Shown: piece after piece, positions 24,761 to 37,397 of the stretch
Position numbering within the stretch: the first letter of the stretch is position 1
Layout: every line of letters begins with the position of its first letter
From: Thuidium tamariscinum
Lineage: Eukaryota > Streptophyta > Bryopsida > Hypnales > Thuidiaceae
Length of the DNA: 64,000 nucleotides
Reading direction: 5' to 3'
NCBI GenBank assembly: GCA_947034885.2
Contig: OX344752.2
Location: 6,820,001 to 6,884,000, forward strand
Notes under the pieces: generated by a model
Told to the model about the DNA's origin: nothing
Databases searched by the model: none
Seen by the model: the letters and a program-made list of their open reading frames with translations, nothing else
Made by a program: the position numbers and the translations under genes

Positions 24761-26260
24761 AACAATGGCATCAATTCAAAATTTACGCAAGGGATTGGAG
24801 TTGGAGTTGGAGTGAAAGAAGCTTTGAAGACTTATATGTTGATGTCTAGACTTGAAGTTTCAATTTTTCTCCTCAATCCATTTTCAAATTTTAGTTGCCT
24901 ATTAAGATTTTGGATTTCAATATTTTGCTTTACCAATTCGAATGCTACATAATTTATTATCGACCCGCACCCTTATTAAGGTTTTTTTTATGGTGTTGCA
25001 GAGTTGTGTATGTAGGTTTGGAATAGCATGGATTTAGACCTTCCTGTGAAAATGATTTACATATATTACTCTTTTAATATCCTTCTTGCCTCTAAATGAT
25101 CCTAAATCTATTTTCAAATTCTATTATCTCAAATGTCTATTGTATAATTCTCACCACAATATAAAAATTGTCGTAGCTAGCTTTGACCTATCATAAATGA
25201 TGGATACTCATCCTAAATGTCTTGAAACTTTGCTAATATGTAGACAAGTGAATCAAATATTCACATATCAATATTCAATCCAATAAATCCAAGTATTACT
25301 TTGGAAAACATTTTTGTACTATTGACTTTTTGTCAAGTCACAACCTCCATACTTAGGTGTATTTTGTGTATAACTCATAAGTCCCATATTTATAAAATAT
25401 TCATAAATAATATCTATGGGGTTAGATCTATCACGAAAATCAATATTTACTAATAAACTATGAAATTACAAAGTGTTAAAAGTTTGTATATCTAAAATTA
25501 AGGATGAATAAGAGCTGTGCATTTAGGCAAGACTATACTTACTTTGGTTGATTAGAATAATGACAAAGAAGATTGAAATCATATGACTTGAATTGAAATA
25601 TCTAATTAAGAAATAATTGCAAAACATCTTGGTAGCAAGTTGGACAAACACTTGTGTAATTGCATTTCATAACTCATTTGGTTTGTATCAAGGAATTAAT
25701 TCTTAGTTCTATAAAGTAGTTTAACTTACACTTTCACTAGGTTGGCACAACTTTGTTCACCAAAGAACATATGTATTAGTTAAAATATCAGAAATTTATC
25801 CAAATATGTTGAATCACCCAACCTAAGCAATGTCATCCTATTTCTTTTTTAAATGGGGATTTGTAAAGATTGCATCCATTAAAAATCAAAGATTATTTTA
25901 TGCAAAATATTCCAAATATTTTGTCTCAAAGCCATTACTCTATAGATAAGTAAAGAAACTTAGCCCATGAATCTATAATAGGCACAAATTTGGACAAGGC
26001 TAAATGTAGTCCCACATCATCTTGTGTAGTATGCTTTACAAAACAAATGTATACCGCAAGAATTTTTGGAATTGCAATAGGCATGTCTAGGAATGTGCTT
26101 GTCATAGGTTGGGTTACCTTATACTAAATATTGGAATTAGGTTGCCCTTCACTAATTTCTTGACATTTTACCTTAGCAAATATGATGAGCGTTTGTCCAA
26201 CATTCCTTGTTCTCACAGGTTTTGTGATAGGTTCTCTGTTAAGAAGATTTGTGTATGGAT
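24761..26260. other. AT-rich spacer, no gene supported
   Basis: No ORF above background, no terminal repeats recognised, no shared block with other parts of the window that I could detect. Confidence 0.5.
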
Positions 26261-26262
26261 TA

Positions 26263-26534
26263 AGGTGGGTACACCCAAAATTGCACCTCACCTAAAAGCG
26301 CCATCTATAGTTGCTGTACATTTCTGAATTCCATTATATACCTATTTGATTGGAGCGCTTTTAGAAACAGACTTTGAACCTTAATAACTTTTGGATATTG
26401 TATCCAAATGCTGCATTTTTTGGTGCATTGGAACAAGCTTTCACTTGCCAAGAAGACTATATAAAAATTTGATCAGACCAGTAATAGTTCCTAGGCACAA
26501 TATCCAAAAGTGGCGGTTTTAGGTGTACCCACCT
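26263..26534. mobile_element. TA-flanked MITE (272 bp), copy 2, at the edge of the gene island
   Basis: Begins AGGTGGGTACACCC and ends GGTGTACCCACCT, flanked by TA (26261-26262, 26535-26536). It matches 17513-17784 in inverse orientation along its whole length. Base composition changes abruptly from AT-rich to gene-like right after it, so it lies in the upstream region of the LOTUS-RING gene. Confidence 0.85.
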
Positions 26535-26536
26535 TA

Positions 26537-27538
26537 TACCGCCGGCCACTGTGAGATTTTTGAAGCGGCGTTCGGCGATTACAGAGAGCGGCTCTTGCGA
26601 TTGCGTAGTAGCAACCCTAGCGTAGGAGAGAAGAAAATCACCAGGTTCTGCTTCTTGCATTTCAAACAATCTCATGCTCCGCTACTCAATGATCAATCGA
26701 TGATTCATTTCTGTTTTAGTCTCTGGAGCGATTCCACATCGCGTGAATGGCTGTCTGCACTTTATTAGAGAATCCTTAATTCGGCTCTCACTCGCATTAC
26801 GCGCCTGTGGAAATTCTTTGTTCTGCATCGTATATCCGTCACAATACAATGTCCATCATGCATGCTAAGAATTTCTCGTGAACGAGGAGGTCATCCTGTC
26901 CTGCTTCGTAGTTAGCCTCTTAAATCTATTCGTCCACGGCTTCTATGGTATGGACAAATCTTCCGAAGCATCCATTTCGTTCATCAAATGACGTCTCATT
27001 TCTTGATTGAAATTTACTTGAGCAATTCTTGAGCGCTTGAATAGCTGCGTAAACTTCGGTTATCGTTCTTTTCTTGGAAATCACGGCATGCAGGTTAGCT
27101 GGTCGCAAACAAGCACGACCTCTTCTTCCTGCGAATTCTACTTAGGATTCTCGAGTGGACAGTTCACCTCATTATTTTCTGACTTTCCGTTGGTCTTCTG
27201 GTGGTCCTAAGCTAGCAAGAAGAAGCGAGACGCGAGAAAGCATCGATAGGAAACAGAGGTTTCAGGCTCAGCTCAGCTGCTTCGCCCCTGTATGTATATC
27301 ATCTTGCCATCGTTGCGAGCCGCAGTTGCTGACGATCACTAGGATCTGCGCAGATCCAGTGCACTCCTCAATAGATCGCATGCGCTCACTTTTCCAGTAT
27401 GACGCGGACGGACACGCCAGCAACCTGAGGTTTCATTCTCATTCCTAGACCTGCAATTCCCTACGCTAACTACTCTTTATGCATTAAAATGTTACTGTAT
27501 TATAAATTACACTCATCCTGTAGAAAACTCTGTGGTAT
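26537..27538 (+). promoter_or_regulatory. Upstream / 5' transcribed region of the LOTUS-RING gene
   Basis: Base composition matches the gene rather than the AT-rich flank, but open frames are short and lack domains. It probably holds the promoter and a 5' UTR, possibly with an intron. No TATA box or transcription start can be fixed from sequence alone. A minus ORF at 26926-27108 is not convincing. Confidence 0.4.
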
Positions 27539-29384
27539 TTGAGCATGCATAGTAACAGTATGCTTAACTGTCTTCTCACAATGACAGCATCTTCGTTTGG
27601 ATGCCCTTCAGCAAATGTATCCAGCGTCTCTCGTGATCGCTCTGTTTCACAATCCGTCATGCGAGGGGCCTCATCCAATACTGTGCTCGGAAGAAAGCCG
27701 ACGTGGTTGAACACTTTCAAGGAGTGGCTTCCGCAATTCCTGTCGAGAGTCTATGCGACTGAAGGATGGAAAGTGGTATCCACTATCTTCTCTCAAAGGA
27801 GATTACAGAGCAATCTGCGGTTTCGAGTTCGATCGTGCCTCATTAGGAATCGAGAAGCTCAACGACTTTGTTCGATCATTCCCAGAGCTCTGCAGAATGA
27901 AGATTGTCCCTGTGGGCAGAGGACCTGCCACTCATATGGTTCTACTTCCGCCTATAAATCGAAACATCCCCTCAGCAGCTGGTCGGCGAAACCTTCCAAA
28001 CATTACAACCCGTTCCTTAGTGGACGGTACACGCTCATACGCAGAGGTCGCCTGCCACGGTTCAGCTGCTAGACTGGGCAGGTCTGATGCGGCACCGCCC
28101 TCTAACGCTGCTTTCTGTACAAGCGGTTCGAATCTTGTTCATCAAGGAAAGCATGCAGGAGCTCCAGCACCACCAGGAGGAATGACCTCTTCGACTGACC
28201 ATCAGCCAGCTTTCTCTTATGGCCTTCATCAGGGCCTGTCGTTGAGGGGACACGGACCCAGTGCTGCAGTAGCAGGCGACAATGCAGACCTGAAAGCAAC
28301 GTGTGACGGGCCACCGAAAACTTCGTCGACCTATTGTGACGCACATAGCCGGAGTGGATTGAGCAGCGGAACCCCAATGACCTCTCACTCGAGCTCCTCC
28401 AGTAGATGCCGATCAGCCAGTGAGGATCCATTGGTGCGAGCAGATGACACGGAAACCCTGTGTATTGGTGAGACGAGTTCTTCGGACATCAATTCTGGAC
28501 TAGCCAAAGAGGACGTGGCTCTGTTACTAGAGCTGATATCACGGCTGAAGATGACGGGAAAAGAACATGCGCCGCCTGCCCATCACGCAGCAACAGGCTC
28601 CTGGCCTGCTCCTGTGACGATGCACGAAGCACCACCAGGGCAGTATTCACAGAAGTCGTCTATGAATGTGGACATCGAAAGGGAGAGATCCATCTACTCC
28701 CCATTGATCGAGAAGGAACCAAAGACACCGACGCGCGAAAGCAGTCCTCCTCCTACCCCTTTTAATCATCCTTTCGCTGGATTTCTTTCAGAAATCCTCC
28801 CCCCTTCAGGCATGTGGGGACAAGACCCAAAGAGGACGAAGGTGGGTGGCTATGGCGTTCAGGGCAGCGGAACTGAGACTTACAACTCCGCATGTCAGCT
28901 TTACGAGGTATAACGTCAGCCCCGAACACGATTTCCCCTGAATCTGTATAAGCTGTTTAGTGGGTGATGTTTCACCTGACTCGGAGATTTGGATGCTTGC
29001 TAGTCACGAATGGCTTGCAAGTAACAGGGAGTATTCTGTCATGCACTGAGCATTAGTTTTTCATTTCCGAGTATTAATTGAGGCGCCTGTGATTACCTTG
29101 CTCCAAAGCCAAACGTTCTCAGTTGTTCTACCGTCTGTTTGGCCAGGATTTTCCTCAGAGTAACGAATCGAATTACGGCACACCCAGTGGATACTTCTCT
29201 TAATTCAAAGATGGTTGGAAGATGTGAGATGTGCTTTGAGAGACAAGCTTTGTGGGTTGCGGTTCCATGCGGTCACCACAACATGTGCTCCTTTTGCAAG
29301 ATTAAGCTGCGGCAAGGAAATGAAGACAATGCCCAGTGCTTCGTCTGCAACGGATCTGTGGAGCGTTGGATTGCGCTTCACTAA
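27539..29384 (+). CDS. LOTUS (OST-HTH) domain plus C-terminal C3HC4 RING protein
   Basis: The open frame starting at 27539 leads into helix 1 of a LOTUS domain (LNTFKEWLPQFL). It continues in the next frame with YPLSSLKGDY, LGIEKLNDF and MVLLPP, the rest of that fold. LOTUS domains bind RNA (notably G-rich or G4 RNA) or helicases in germ-granule and MARF1-type proteins. A long Ser/Pro-rich, probably disordered middle runs to QLYE. A donor (GAG|GTATAA, 28907/28908) and an acceptor (TTCAAAG|ATG, 29210/29211) join in phase 0 to the final exon. That exon carries a full C3HC4 RING (CEMC, then CGH, then C-x2-C and CFVC) ending at 29384. The RING implies E3 ubiquitin-ligase activity. The frames on either side of about 27750 differ by one base, so the LOTUS domain is interrupted unless there is a sequence error or unusual splicing. 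Start codon and upstream exons are uncertain. Confidence 0.65.
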
Positions 29385-30682
29385 TGTAGAGAAGACAATC
29401 CTCACGGTCCGTTCCCCATTGGAAGTCATCAAGGAGAAGGAATGCCCATTCGAAGACTCTTATCACCGCACTTTGGGGTAGTTACTAGTGAATGTCCGCA
29501 AGCAGCACTTTAGATTTTTTCCGGGTGGCTTGCATGAGATGTCCGCCGCGATAAATTCACAGCTGCACCAACATTGTCACCAGTTGCTTCGATAGTTTGT
29601 TGGACTCTTGCTGAATGTGGAGTAGCGCTTTCTAGCCTCGAACAATGGTTCAGGCTGGTAGTTTTGGAGCTCAGAGTTCCAGCTCGCAAGCCAAAAGCAG
29701 TTTTGATATGGAGTTCGATCAATCGACTCCTTGCATTTAGGTGGCAATAGACGTGGTACTTTCGGAAAGTAGGAATTAGTGTCACTCAGCATCGTTCGTG
29801 ACTGTTTTCAAGTTTTTCTCGTCTCCCAATGACAGTCTAGATGAAGTCTATAAACTGAAGACCCCTTTTTGAAACTTAATTAGTAGGTGTACTGGGAAGC
29901 ATGGCGTTCAAATAAGTTGAGGTGGTTACAAACTTCGTAGCTTTTTCTCTGTTCTGGTGTTGCCCATGGTAGCTGGAAGATACACTGAGTGTCAGCTGGA
30001 CCAATGAATCGGCAATTTCAATTGTTTGCTCTGCGATGAAGGTTGGTCTAGTATGATTTGTCTGTTTCTGCAGTTGACTACAGGAATCCCTCGACTTGAC
30101 TTAAGCCAGTGTATGGCAATCCTGAGCATCAGTTCAATCTCTCTGTCTGGAAGTTGTCGATGCCACTGGAGAGAAGAGCCGGCTTAAGCTAGTATTAGGA
30201 AAGCATGTTTCTTCAAAGGACGAGGTAGATTTGTCTCCCTAGCTCACACAATTTGTTTGCTTTAAGACTCTACTCTTGGACCTTGGTCCTTCAACAATCA
30301 TAAGACAGACCATCACTAGCTCACTACAGTTGTACAGTACAGAAAAAGGAAGAATTGTGATGCAACAAACAGCATTAGAAATAATGTCGACTTGAAATTT
30401 TATGAGCTTCAATCTCGTCTAACTTTATGGCGTGCTTGGGATTCGTATTGAAAAGAGACAGAGAAACGACCAGATAACAAATAAAAAAACGAAAGGCACC
30501 CACGACAGGGTCAACATCGACATGTGAGAAAGAAACAATGTATAAAGCGATTTAAAGACTCATTGATGTCCATACAACTATATTACAAGAACCCATTGAG
30601 AAACATGCTGGCATGTCCATAAAACTCAATAGGTCATTACATAATAAATTCTCTGGAACCGCAGGAAGTATATTAGGAAATG
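29385..30682. other. Spacer between tail-to-tail genes, duplicated elsewhere in inverted form
   Basis: Lies between the 3' ends of two convergent genes and should hold their 3' UTRs. About 29680-30520 has an inverted, partly deleted copy at 60004-60640. No domain-bearing frame is present on either strand. The repeated ORF containing SDTNSYFPKVP occurs in both copies but has no recognisable function. Confidence 0.6.
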
Positions 30683-33600
30683 TCAAATCCTTGTTGATCG
30701 CTTCATGTCTTTCGTTGGAGTCCGCAAAGTTCCTTCTCCTGTTAATGAGGAAACCATGTGAGGTGAAAAAACAAGTTAGCGTAGAGAAAAATGTTCATCT
30801 GAACAAATGATAATCTGAACACCCCAATAAACAGTGAAATTATTTCGATAGTGTAATGTCTACACACGATATTACCTTGCCACTCCCACACCACGCGGGA
30901 ATCTCCATTCACAAGCTTCGGGTACTGGTCGATTCGAGAATCTTCTTGCACCAATCTCTCCACCTGAACAAGTCAAACAAGGAAAGTCTAAGTCACACTC
31001 TTCAATAGTGGATCGACATTTACGACTTCGTCAAGCGGATAGACACGACACCATTGGCATTACGTGCGTACTGTACCTCCTTCCAAAGTGCTGTTACTTT
31101 TCGCTCGCTTGGAAGAAGTAAGTGATCTCTTAACCTGGAAGACACTACCCACTTCGTTTCTCCCGAAGCCCCCCCAGCCCTCTCTTCAAGAACCTCACAG
31201 ACCTGCGTTGGCACAGCAAGAATCCTGGTTTACGTACTGACATGAGCACGAAAAGGTTTCATTGAAGATGCAACACAAAAAGGTCCAGATCATCACCTTA
31301 GAAGTCTTTTTCTGGTGCATCATTTCATAACAATCATTAACCGATGGGTAAAGAAACAGAAAAGCGATGTAAAGTGCAAGCATCCAGCAAACTGTACTTA
31401 CCAACAGCCTATAAACGCCATCAACGAACAACCACGGCGGAAACTGATCTCCAGTGTAAATGGCTCGGACAATCCCATGAACAACCGCACAAACCTAAGG
31501 GAGACCTGAGGCCAATAACTATGGTAGACAGGAGAAATGACGCACAGAAAGGGTTCGTCACCTGTATATAGAGCTCTTCAGCTCGAGTCGCAAGCGTTCT
31601 GTACTCCAGGTTTCTGAGAATATAAACCACTGCAAAAACCACCTGCATGAACCAAGACATCACACAGCAACAAAAATAAGTTGCCAAAATTTGAAAATCT
31701 GCCTCACATTCGAATAATAGGATCAATGATTCAAAACCCCAATCCATCCTGTTTGTAAGTAGCTCAATGGTATACCCTAGAACAGAACAAGCTTCTGCTA
31801 AACTGACTAAGAGGTGCGAGGAGGACACATACAATAAAAGTACTCAGAAGTATGCCATATATGTTGGCTTTGATGCCCTTCCTGAGCCGACATCCAATAG
31901 GCTGATACGTCACTGCCAGTGCAAACGGACATTCAAACTCTTTCAACCTGTAGCAACCCGCCGTATTCCCTGCTCAGTTCGGCCATGCTACGTGTTCCAT
32001 GGACTAAACAAGAGTCCTGACAATGCCTTTTACCAGATAAATGAATCGCACTGCACTCCGAAGATTACTTGCACTCTGAGCAAGTCCACAAAAAGGATTG
32101 AAAACTAATAGGAAAAGACCGTAATCATCGCGAACAGTAACAGGAACACTGCAGTAACATGATCAACAGTTCAACACAAAGAAACTACAGAAAAAATGAA
32201 CCCTTCAGAGCTACTGCTGCTAGTGAAGCTATCAGGGCAGCAGTTCAAACCCAAAATCATCTATGCGGATGTTGAGTTTGTCACGCACAAGTTGCAATGC
32301 CTTCTCGCGAACCAACCACACACTCTCAGCATCTAGCCCCAAGTCGTCTTCCTTGGAAGTATCCCAGAGTTCTTGTTCTTGCACCTGTCATGTTCAAAAT
32401 AGTCAGCGCTCCTAGCTTCATCCTGGAAGAATCAGAACATCTAGGAAGACCTAGCATCACTTTGACAAGAAAATGAGGCGTGGGATACATCTAGGTCAAT
32501 AAACAAGTACTTCCCTAAATCTCCGTGACCTACTCCACAGCTGATAAAATAGAAAACAGTCTTTTCAAGAGTTAGGTTTTTCAGGATTACCCATGTGGTT
32601 ACATCCGATCTACAAAGGGACTCGCCTGAAATCCCGCACACTTTGCTCTGCACAAATTCTGCCTACATAATAGCAGCATACTCTCATTAGTTTCTCGTGT
32701 TCACTTACTTCCAAACGCCAATCAAAGATTTGCGAACATATCTGTGTGTACAAAGCATGCAGAGCCTAAAACTCCCATACTGGCAGGGTTGCAGACAGTA
32801 CACGAGAGGGGTTACCAGATTTTGGGCATTTCGATCAATCTGTTTGTCAGGGACACATCGAGCGCCTTGGCGACGAAAACCTGGAATGCAGCGAAAGTCT
32901 CCATCCCGACAAATTCCATTCTCAGGGCAAAGTCTGCAGTTATCTGCACTCGAGACCATCTATGTGAGGAAACATCACAAAGGAGGTCAGCCTCTGTTCA
33001 CTCACTTAAAACTTCATTTTTCTCCCGGGCTGTGAGAAAACGAAAGGCCAGAGCCGTGATGAACAGAATCCCCTTCCATGAACTCAGAAATGGTGAATTT
33101 TCTCCCGGACAAATTAGAACAGTGATAAGTGTCGAAATCGGCATTAATGTTACCGTTTCTCATACAACGTCCTAAAATTCCGTAGTCCTCTACTTCATCC
33201 GAAATATTGTCGGTAGAACTATGGATCAGTGCAGTTGAAATGCAAAACTACAACATTCCGTCGGTTATCATGCACTTCAAAACGGGAAACTGGACACTCT
33301 GAAGTCAGTACAGGAAGTATGAATGCTCCGATGGTTCCAGACCAAGGGAGATAGTGATAAATGTTAAAGATCAAAGCGAAGCAAGGCTTAACAAAACAAT
33401 TACTGCAATTCACGCCACCGTTGCTAAAGGGTTAGCAGAACTTGTTCCCAAAGTGCCGTCAAGAAGCCCTTAGATGTGACGATCGAAAGCAGGTCAAATA
33501 CGTCAATTCCTCTCAAAACAAAGTCACAGCCATATACAAGACACAAGTGCCAGAGTCTATGCCACATAGAAACGAAAAGCAACATTATTATTTCTCAAAG

Positions 33601-34102
33601 TCCTCGTCTGCTGCAAATTTGCGGTGATCAGAATGAAGTCAACGCACGCAAACCCTAAATCTTGCTAGTCCCCTTAGTAAAATTTAAAACGCAAAGAAAG
33701 TCCCTGGTATCGAACTGAGCGAATACTCGGAGTATAATATGATCAACCGCTACTTAGAAAAAAGGCTCAAAGAGGACATAAGCGCTCACCTCGCACGGGA
33801 TCCTGCAGGTCATCACAGAATGGCCGGCGAGTCTCCTCCAGCCATCTCACACCAGTAAGAGTCAATTTGTACACGACCACAGCAGTGAGGAAGATTGCAG
33901 CGACCTGAAAGAGCTTCTCTTTCCACGTCAACGGAGTTTCAGACCGTTGCTTTCCCGAAGAGTGCTGATGCTTCTTCTTGTGCCGCCGCTCCTTCTTACT
34001 GCTGCTCGGCGGGGGCGAGGACGCTGTTCCTCTCGAATTTGTCTCAAGCTTGACCGGTGATGCGTAATGAGAGGGTTTGGGGGAAGACGTCGGGAGTGGC
34101 AT
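30683..34102 (-). CDS. Man1/Src1 C-terminal (MSC) domain protein of the inner nuclear membrane
   Basis: Exon 1 (34102-33790) encodes a basic Ser/Pro-rich nucleoplasmic N-terminus and a transmembrane helix (VAAIFLTAVVVYKLTLTGV). Exon 2 (about 32940-32812) has the cysteine signature of the MSC lumenal domain (CRLCPENGIC, then CIPGF, then CVPD). Exon 3 (about 32669-32609) and exon 4 (about 32384-32264) continue it (KVCGISGESLC; ALQLVRDKLNIRI). Later exons give a second membrane segment (VVFAVVYILRNLEYR, about 31650-31565), then 31490-31395, 31198-31079, 30966-30875 (ending VVWEWQ) and a short last exon 30738-30683. Most junctions show GT-AG. One or two exons near 32.1-31.7 kb are not resolved. 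Plants have a single-family MSC protein without the LEM domain of animal MAN1, which fits. It probably anchors chromatin at the nuclear envelope. No stop interrupts the resolved exons, so the gene looks intact. Confidence 0.8.
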
Positions 34103-34616
34103 CCTTAACTCACAGCAACTTGAGCAGCGTTCTCATTTCCCTACTCAATCCGGTCTTCTCCCACACTCAAATCATGTAAAAAATAGATATGCACAAAGGC
34201 TCCGACCACAGATACACCGACTGCCGCTCGCTCTCACTCGTGTAACTTGAAACTTCCTTCGAAGAGAATTACCCCCAGGAAAAGAAAATTCGAAAAAAAC
34301 TCCGAAAAAAAACCCCGAAAAAACGAAAGTCGATCTGCTGCGTCGCGAATGTTCTACCGACCTGAAAGCAGCGAAATAACCTGTAGCAGAAAATTCTGCG
34401 AGGAAATCAAACTCAGCATACGAGAAGCTGGCAGCAAAGGAACTGAAACCCACGAAGCGAGCATCTGAAGACCAGTTCCAATGCGGGGACTCCGCCAGCT
34501 CATCTCGCCCAGGTGGACTGAGCCCTACCCAGGTGGATTGAGCGGGCCCCATCAAGTAACCTTCATTCACCGGTATGGGAACGAGGGCCGCAATGGGAGA
34601 AGTGAAAGAGCAGACC
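34103..34616 (-). promoter_or_regulatory. Promoter and 5' region of the MSC gene
   Basis: Gene-like composition persists from the start codon at 34102 to about 34600, then drops sharply to AT-rich DNA at the small hairpin element. It presumably contains the promoter and 5' UTR. Open frames on both strands here (34172-34570 minus, 34247-34468 plus) show no domains. No core promoter motif is certain. Confidence 0.4.
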
Positions 34617-34699
34617 CACTGTAAACATTTTGCACCATTGATCTCCCTTGTCAGAGGAAGATCAATGGTGCAAAATTTTTACAATGTTGTTTCACAGTG
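34617..34699. mobile_element. Short hairpin element with CACTGT ends
   Basis: CACTGTAAACATTTTGCACC at the left pairs with GGTGCAAAA...TTTCACAGTG at the right across a short loop (CCCTTGTCAGAGG). The right arm has about 10 extra bases. Flanking triplets differ, so a target duplication is not seen. It may be a degenerate CACTA-type MITE. It marks the right edge of the gene island. Confidence 0.55.
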
Positions 34700-36449
34700 T
34701 AGCTAAAGAGTTGTTCTTAGAGGAGCTTTAGAGCAACATGTTATAATTGTCCTCTAAATGTTCTATATCATTGATTTTCTAAGTCAAAGGAATCTTTTTC
34801 ATTGGTTTGCTTCACTATGATTTTGTGCAATTACCTTTAGTATAGAGTTTAGTATTCTTTGTGTGATCTCTTATATATTAAATGCAAACTATGTCACAAT
34901 TTTATATATCACACATTGGCATCTACATTTTTTTTGTTCATTTTATTCTTGTCTATAGGAGGCCACCCATTCTTAACCATCCTCCATTTTAGTCGACTAG
35001 GGTGGTCTATATTTTATTAGTTTTGATACTTTATAATTGTAAACAACATTCTTGCTTGGTAAGGTGGTATATGGCAACAAAGCACTCTTGATTGGTGATA
35101 CAATTTTTCTACCATATAAATAAAGCACAATCACTTTTACAATCAATCTTTAACTGGAAATAGGATGACCTATATGATTAGTATGGAATGAATAGAATCT
35201 TCACTTAGAAAATTCATCATAATTTTATTTTGAAAGATGAAATCCTAAGAAAATATAGAATGTTTCAAATCTATTTCTATGCATAAATTTTTTTTCCATT
35301 CAACATATTTGCATTGTAGGTATAATCAATTGCTTAAGCGGTCAAAATGGTTTGCCTCCCTTAACCCTAATGGCACTTATACATTTTCTCCATGAAACTT
35401 TGAAATTTGATTTATTCTTTTGATGTTCTTGGAATTTTTTCATTTGTTTATTTTTGTCCAACCTTAATGGCATCCACAAATTTCTCCATGAAATCTTGAA
35501 GTTTGATTTACTCTTTTGATGTTTATGCATTGCAACAAGATCCATCCTAGTTTGTAGTAGAAGTATGTAGTAATTATTGACTACATTTGAACCAAAATTA
35601 TGTGGTTATGATGATGGTCCTTTTGAGGAATATTTTTAAAAATCATCAAAATTAGCATTTAGATTTTCAAAATAGTGGAACATCAAATCTTATAAAAATC
35701 ACTTACATCAAAATGGCAATAATTTTTTTTTGATATTAAACTTCATTGATGACTATTGATTGATGCAATAGAGGATCCAACTATCTATTTAATTGCATTC
35801 TATATCTTCACAATTTCATAAACTTTTCCAGATTAATAATAGCCTATTTGAAAATTACAACTACTAATCCAAACCCTCGTCAAACCTTCAAGCCCTATGA
35901 AGATACAATGTATCCTCTTCAAATTTTAAATGGCAAATACATAATAAGGTGAAACAAATCTCTACATTTTATAAAGGCAGATCTTATAGTGATTAATGAA
36001 TTGACATACTTGTTGTCTTTTCAATTTTCAAAATTTCAATGTAAGAAGTATTTAAACTTAAAATTTTTATATTGAAAATGTAGTCTTACAAAAAAAGGGA
36101 GCAAGCATAATCATTCTCCTATGAAAGGAATAGTAGGGATTGAAAAAAAGCATTCTCTTTGACATTTCTAGTTTTTATTCTACACAAACAAATGAGGGCT
36201 CAAGAATTTTTTTCAAATGTTTATTTTTAGCAATTTTAAGAATACAAGGTTCAATATAGTGTAATTAAGAACATAATATGATTAGAATGAGTTCTAACTT
36301 TTTTGAAGATGTTTCCAAACAGTATGCTAATGATATGAATTGTTAAATTTCAAAACTTGATGCACGTATACATTTTTTAATATTTTGTACAATCTAATTT
36401 GTTTAGTTTTGGCTTTCTAGTTGTTTTTTATTTGAAAATATACACAAAT
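34700..36449. other. AT-rich spacer, no gene supported
   Basis: Contains a 110-base direct repetition around 35370-35530 (two similar blocks with TTTCTCCATGAAA and TTTGATTTA-CTCTTTTGATGTT), which gives rise to a minus ORF with internal repeats. Nothing else is recognisable. Confidence 0.5.
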
Positions 36450-36453
36450 TTAA

Positions 36454-37393
36454 CCCCTAAAGGACCAAACTGCTTTTTTTGGCAACATAGCAATTTTGGG
36501 CAGCTCATTACACAAGGAGTTTTTGATTTTTTTTCTTTGAAATTCTTACACAAGATGTGCCTAAAGAGTAGCTTTAAGGCCCAACAATTTTCATAACTTT
36601 TGACTACATAGTGAAAAAGTTATTGGCTAATATGTAATTTTTCTACTCGGTGGGCAACCTAGGCAACAAAAAAACTTCTTCAAAAATTACTTTTTTAAGA
36701 AATTAAAATTTGAAATTGATTTATTTAATTTTTATCTAAGTGGAAATATTTGAACCATTCCATTTTGATTAATGAGTCAAAAGTTGTGAAGATTTTTAGT
36801 TTGAGGTAGTTTTGGCTAGTTATAAAATCTCTACACTACAAAAAAAGTTTGAAATTTTTTATTTAATTCAATTTTTAATATTTTTGAAAAAAATAAAAAC
36901 ATTGGGTGTATATTGCTTAACACAACATTACAACCATTGGGGTTGTCTTTTTTTAACTCTATAAATAAATTGTTAATAATTTAGTATTTTGGCTCATTTT
37001 CTACTTCTTTCTACTTACTATTTTTCCTATATGTTGTACAATTTCAAATGATCTGAAAATTTTCAAGAATGTAGAAAACTTCACTTAAAAAATTAATTCA
37101 AAGAGTTACAATCATTTTGGACATTTTTCCACACAAATATGGTCTTCTGAAGTGTAGCTGCCCAAATTTTCGTAGTGGTCAAAATATGATTTTTGTCACT
37201 TCAAACACTAATGTCTTGCAATCTACTCAGTGGAAATTGGTGAAATTTTTTCCACATCTTCTTAAATTTGTGCTGTAAGAGATCCTACACTTACTTTTGT
37301 TAAAAAATGTTTTTTTCTAAAAATTCGATAGTTGTCTAAAAATGACATTTTTGAAGCTGTTTCGGTAAAAATATAGTCAAAAACCTTTAGGGG
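36454..37393. mobile_element. TTAA-flanked non-autonomous DNA element (940 bp)
   Basis: Begins CCCCTAAAGGACC, ends CCTTTAGGGG, and is flanked by TTAA (36450-36453, 37394-37397). Internally collinear with 38844-39789 and, in reverse, with 22147-23065. No coding frame. The target locus has no paralogue in this window, so only the flanking TTAA and family similarity support the call. Confidence 0.85.
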
Positions 37394-37397
37394 TTAA

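Noticed and set aside
29510..29792. Minus ORFs containing SDTNSYFPKVP, also seen at 60530
   Set aside because: The shared segment is a duplicated spacer; frames break in the two copies and no domain is recognised.
31315..33175. Plus-strand ORFs opposite the MSC gene (for example 32744-33175)
   Set aside because: They overlap well-supported minus-strand exons and introns and have no domain; shadows of the real gene.
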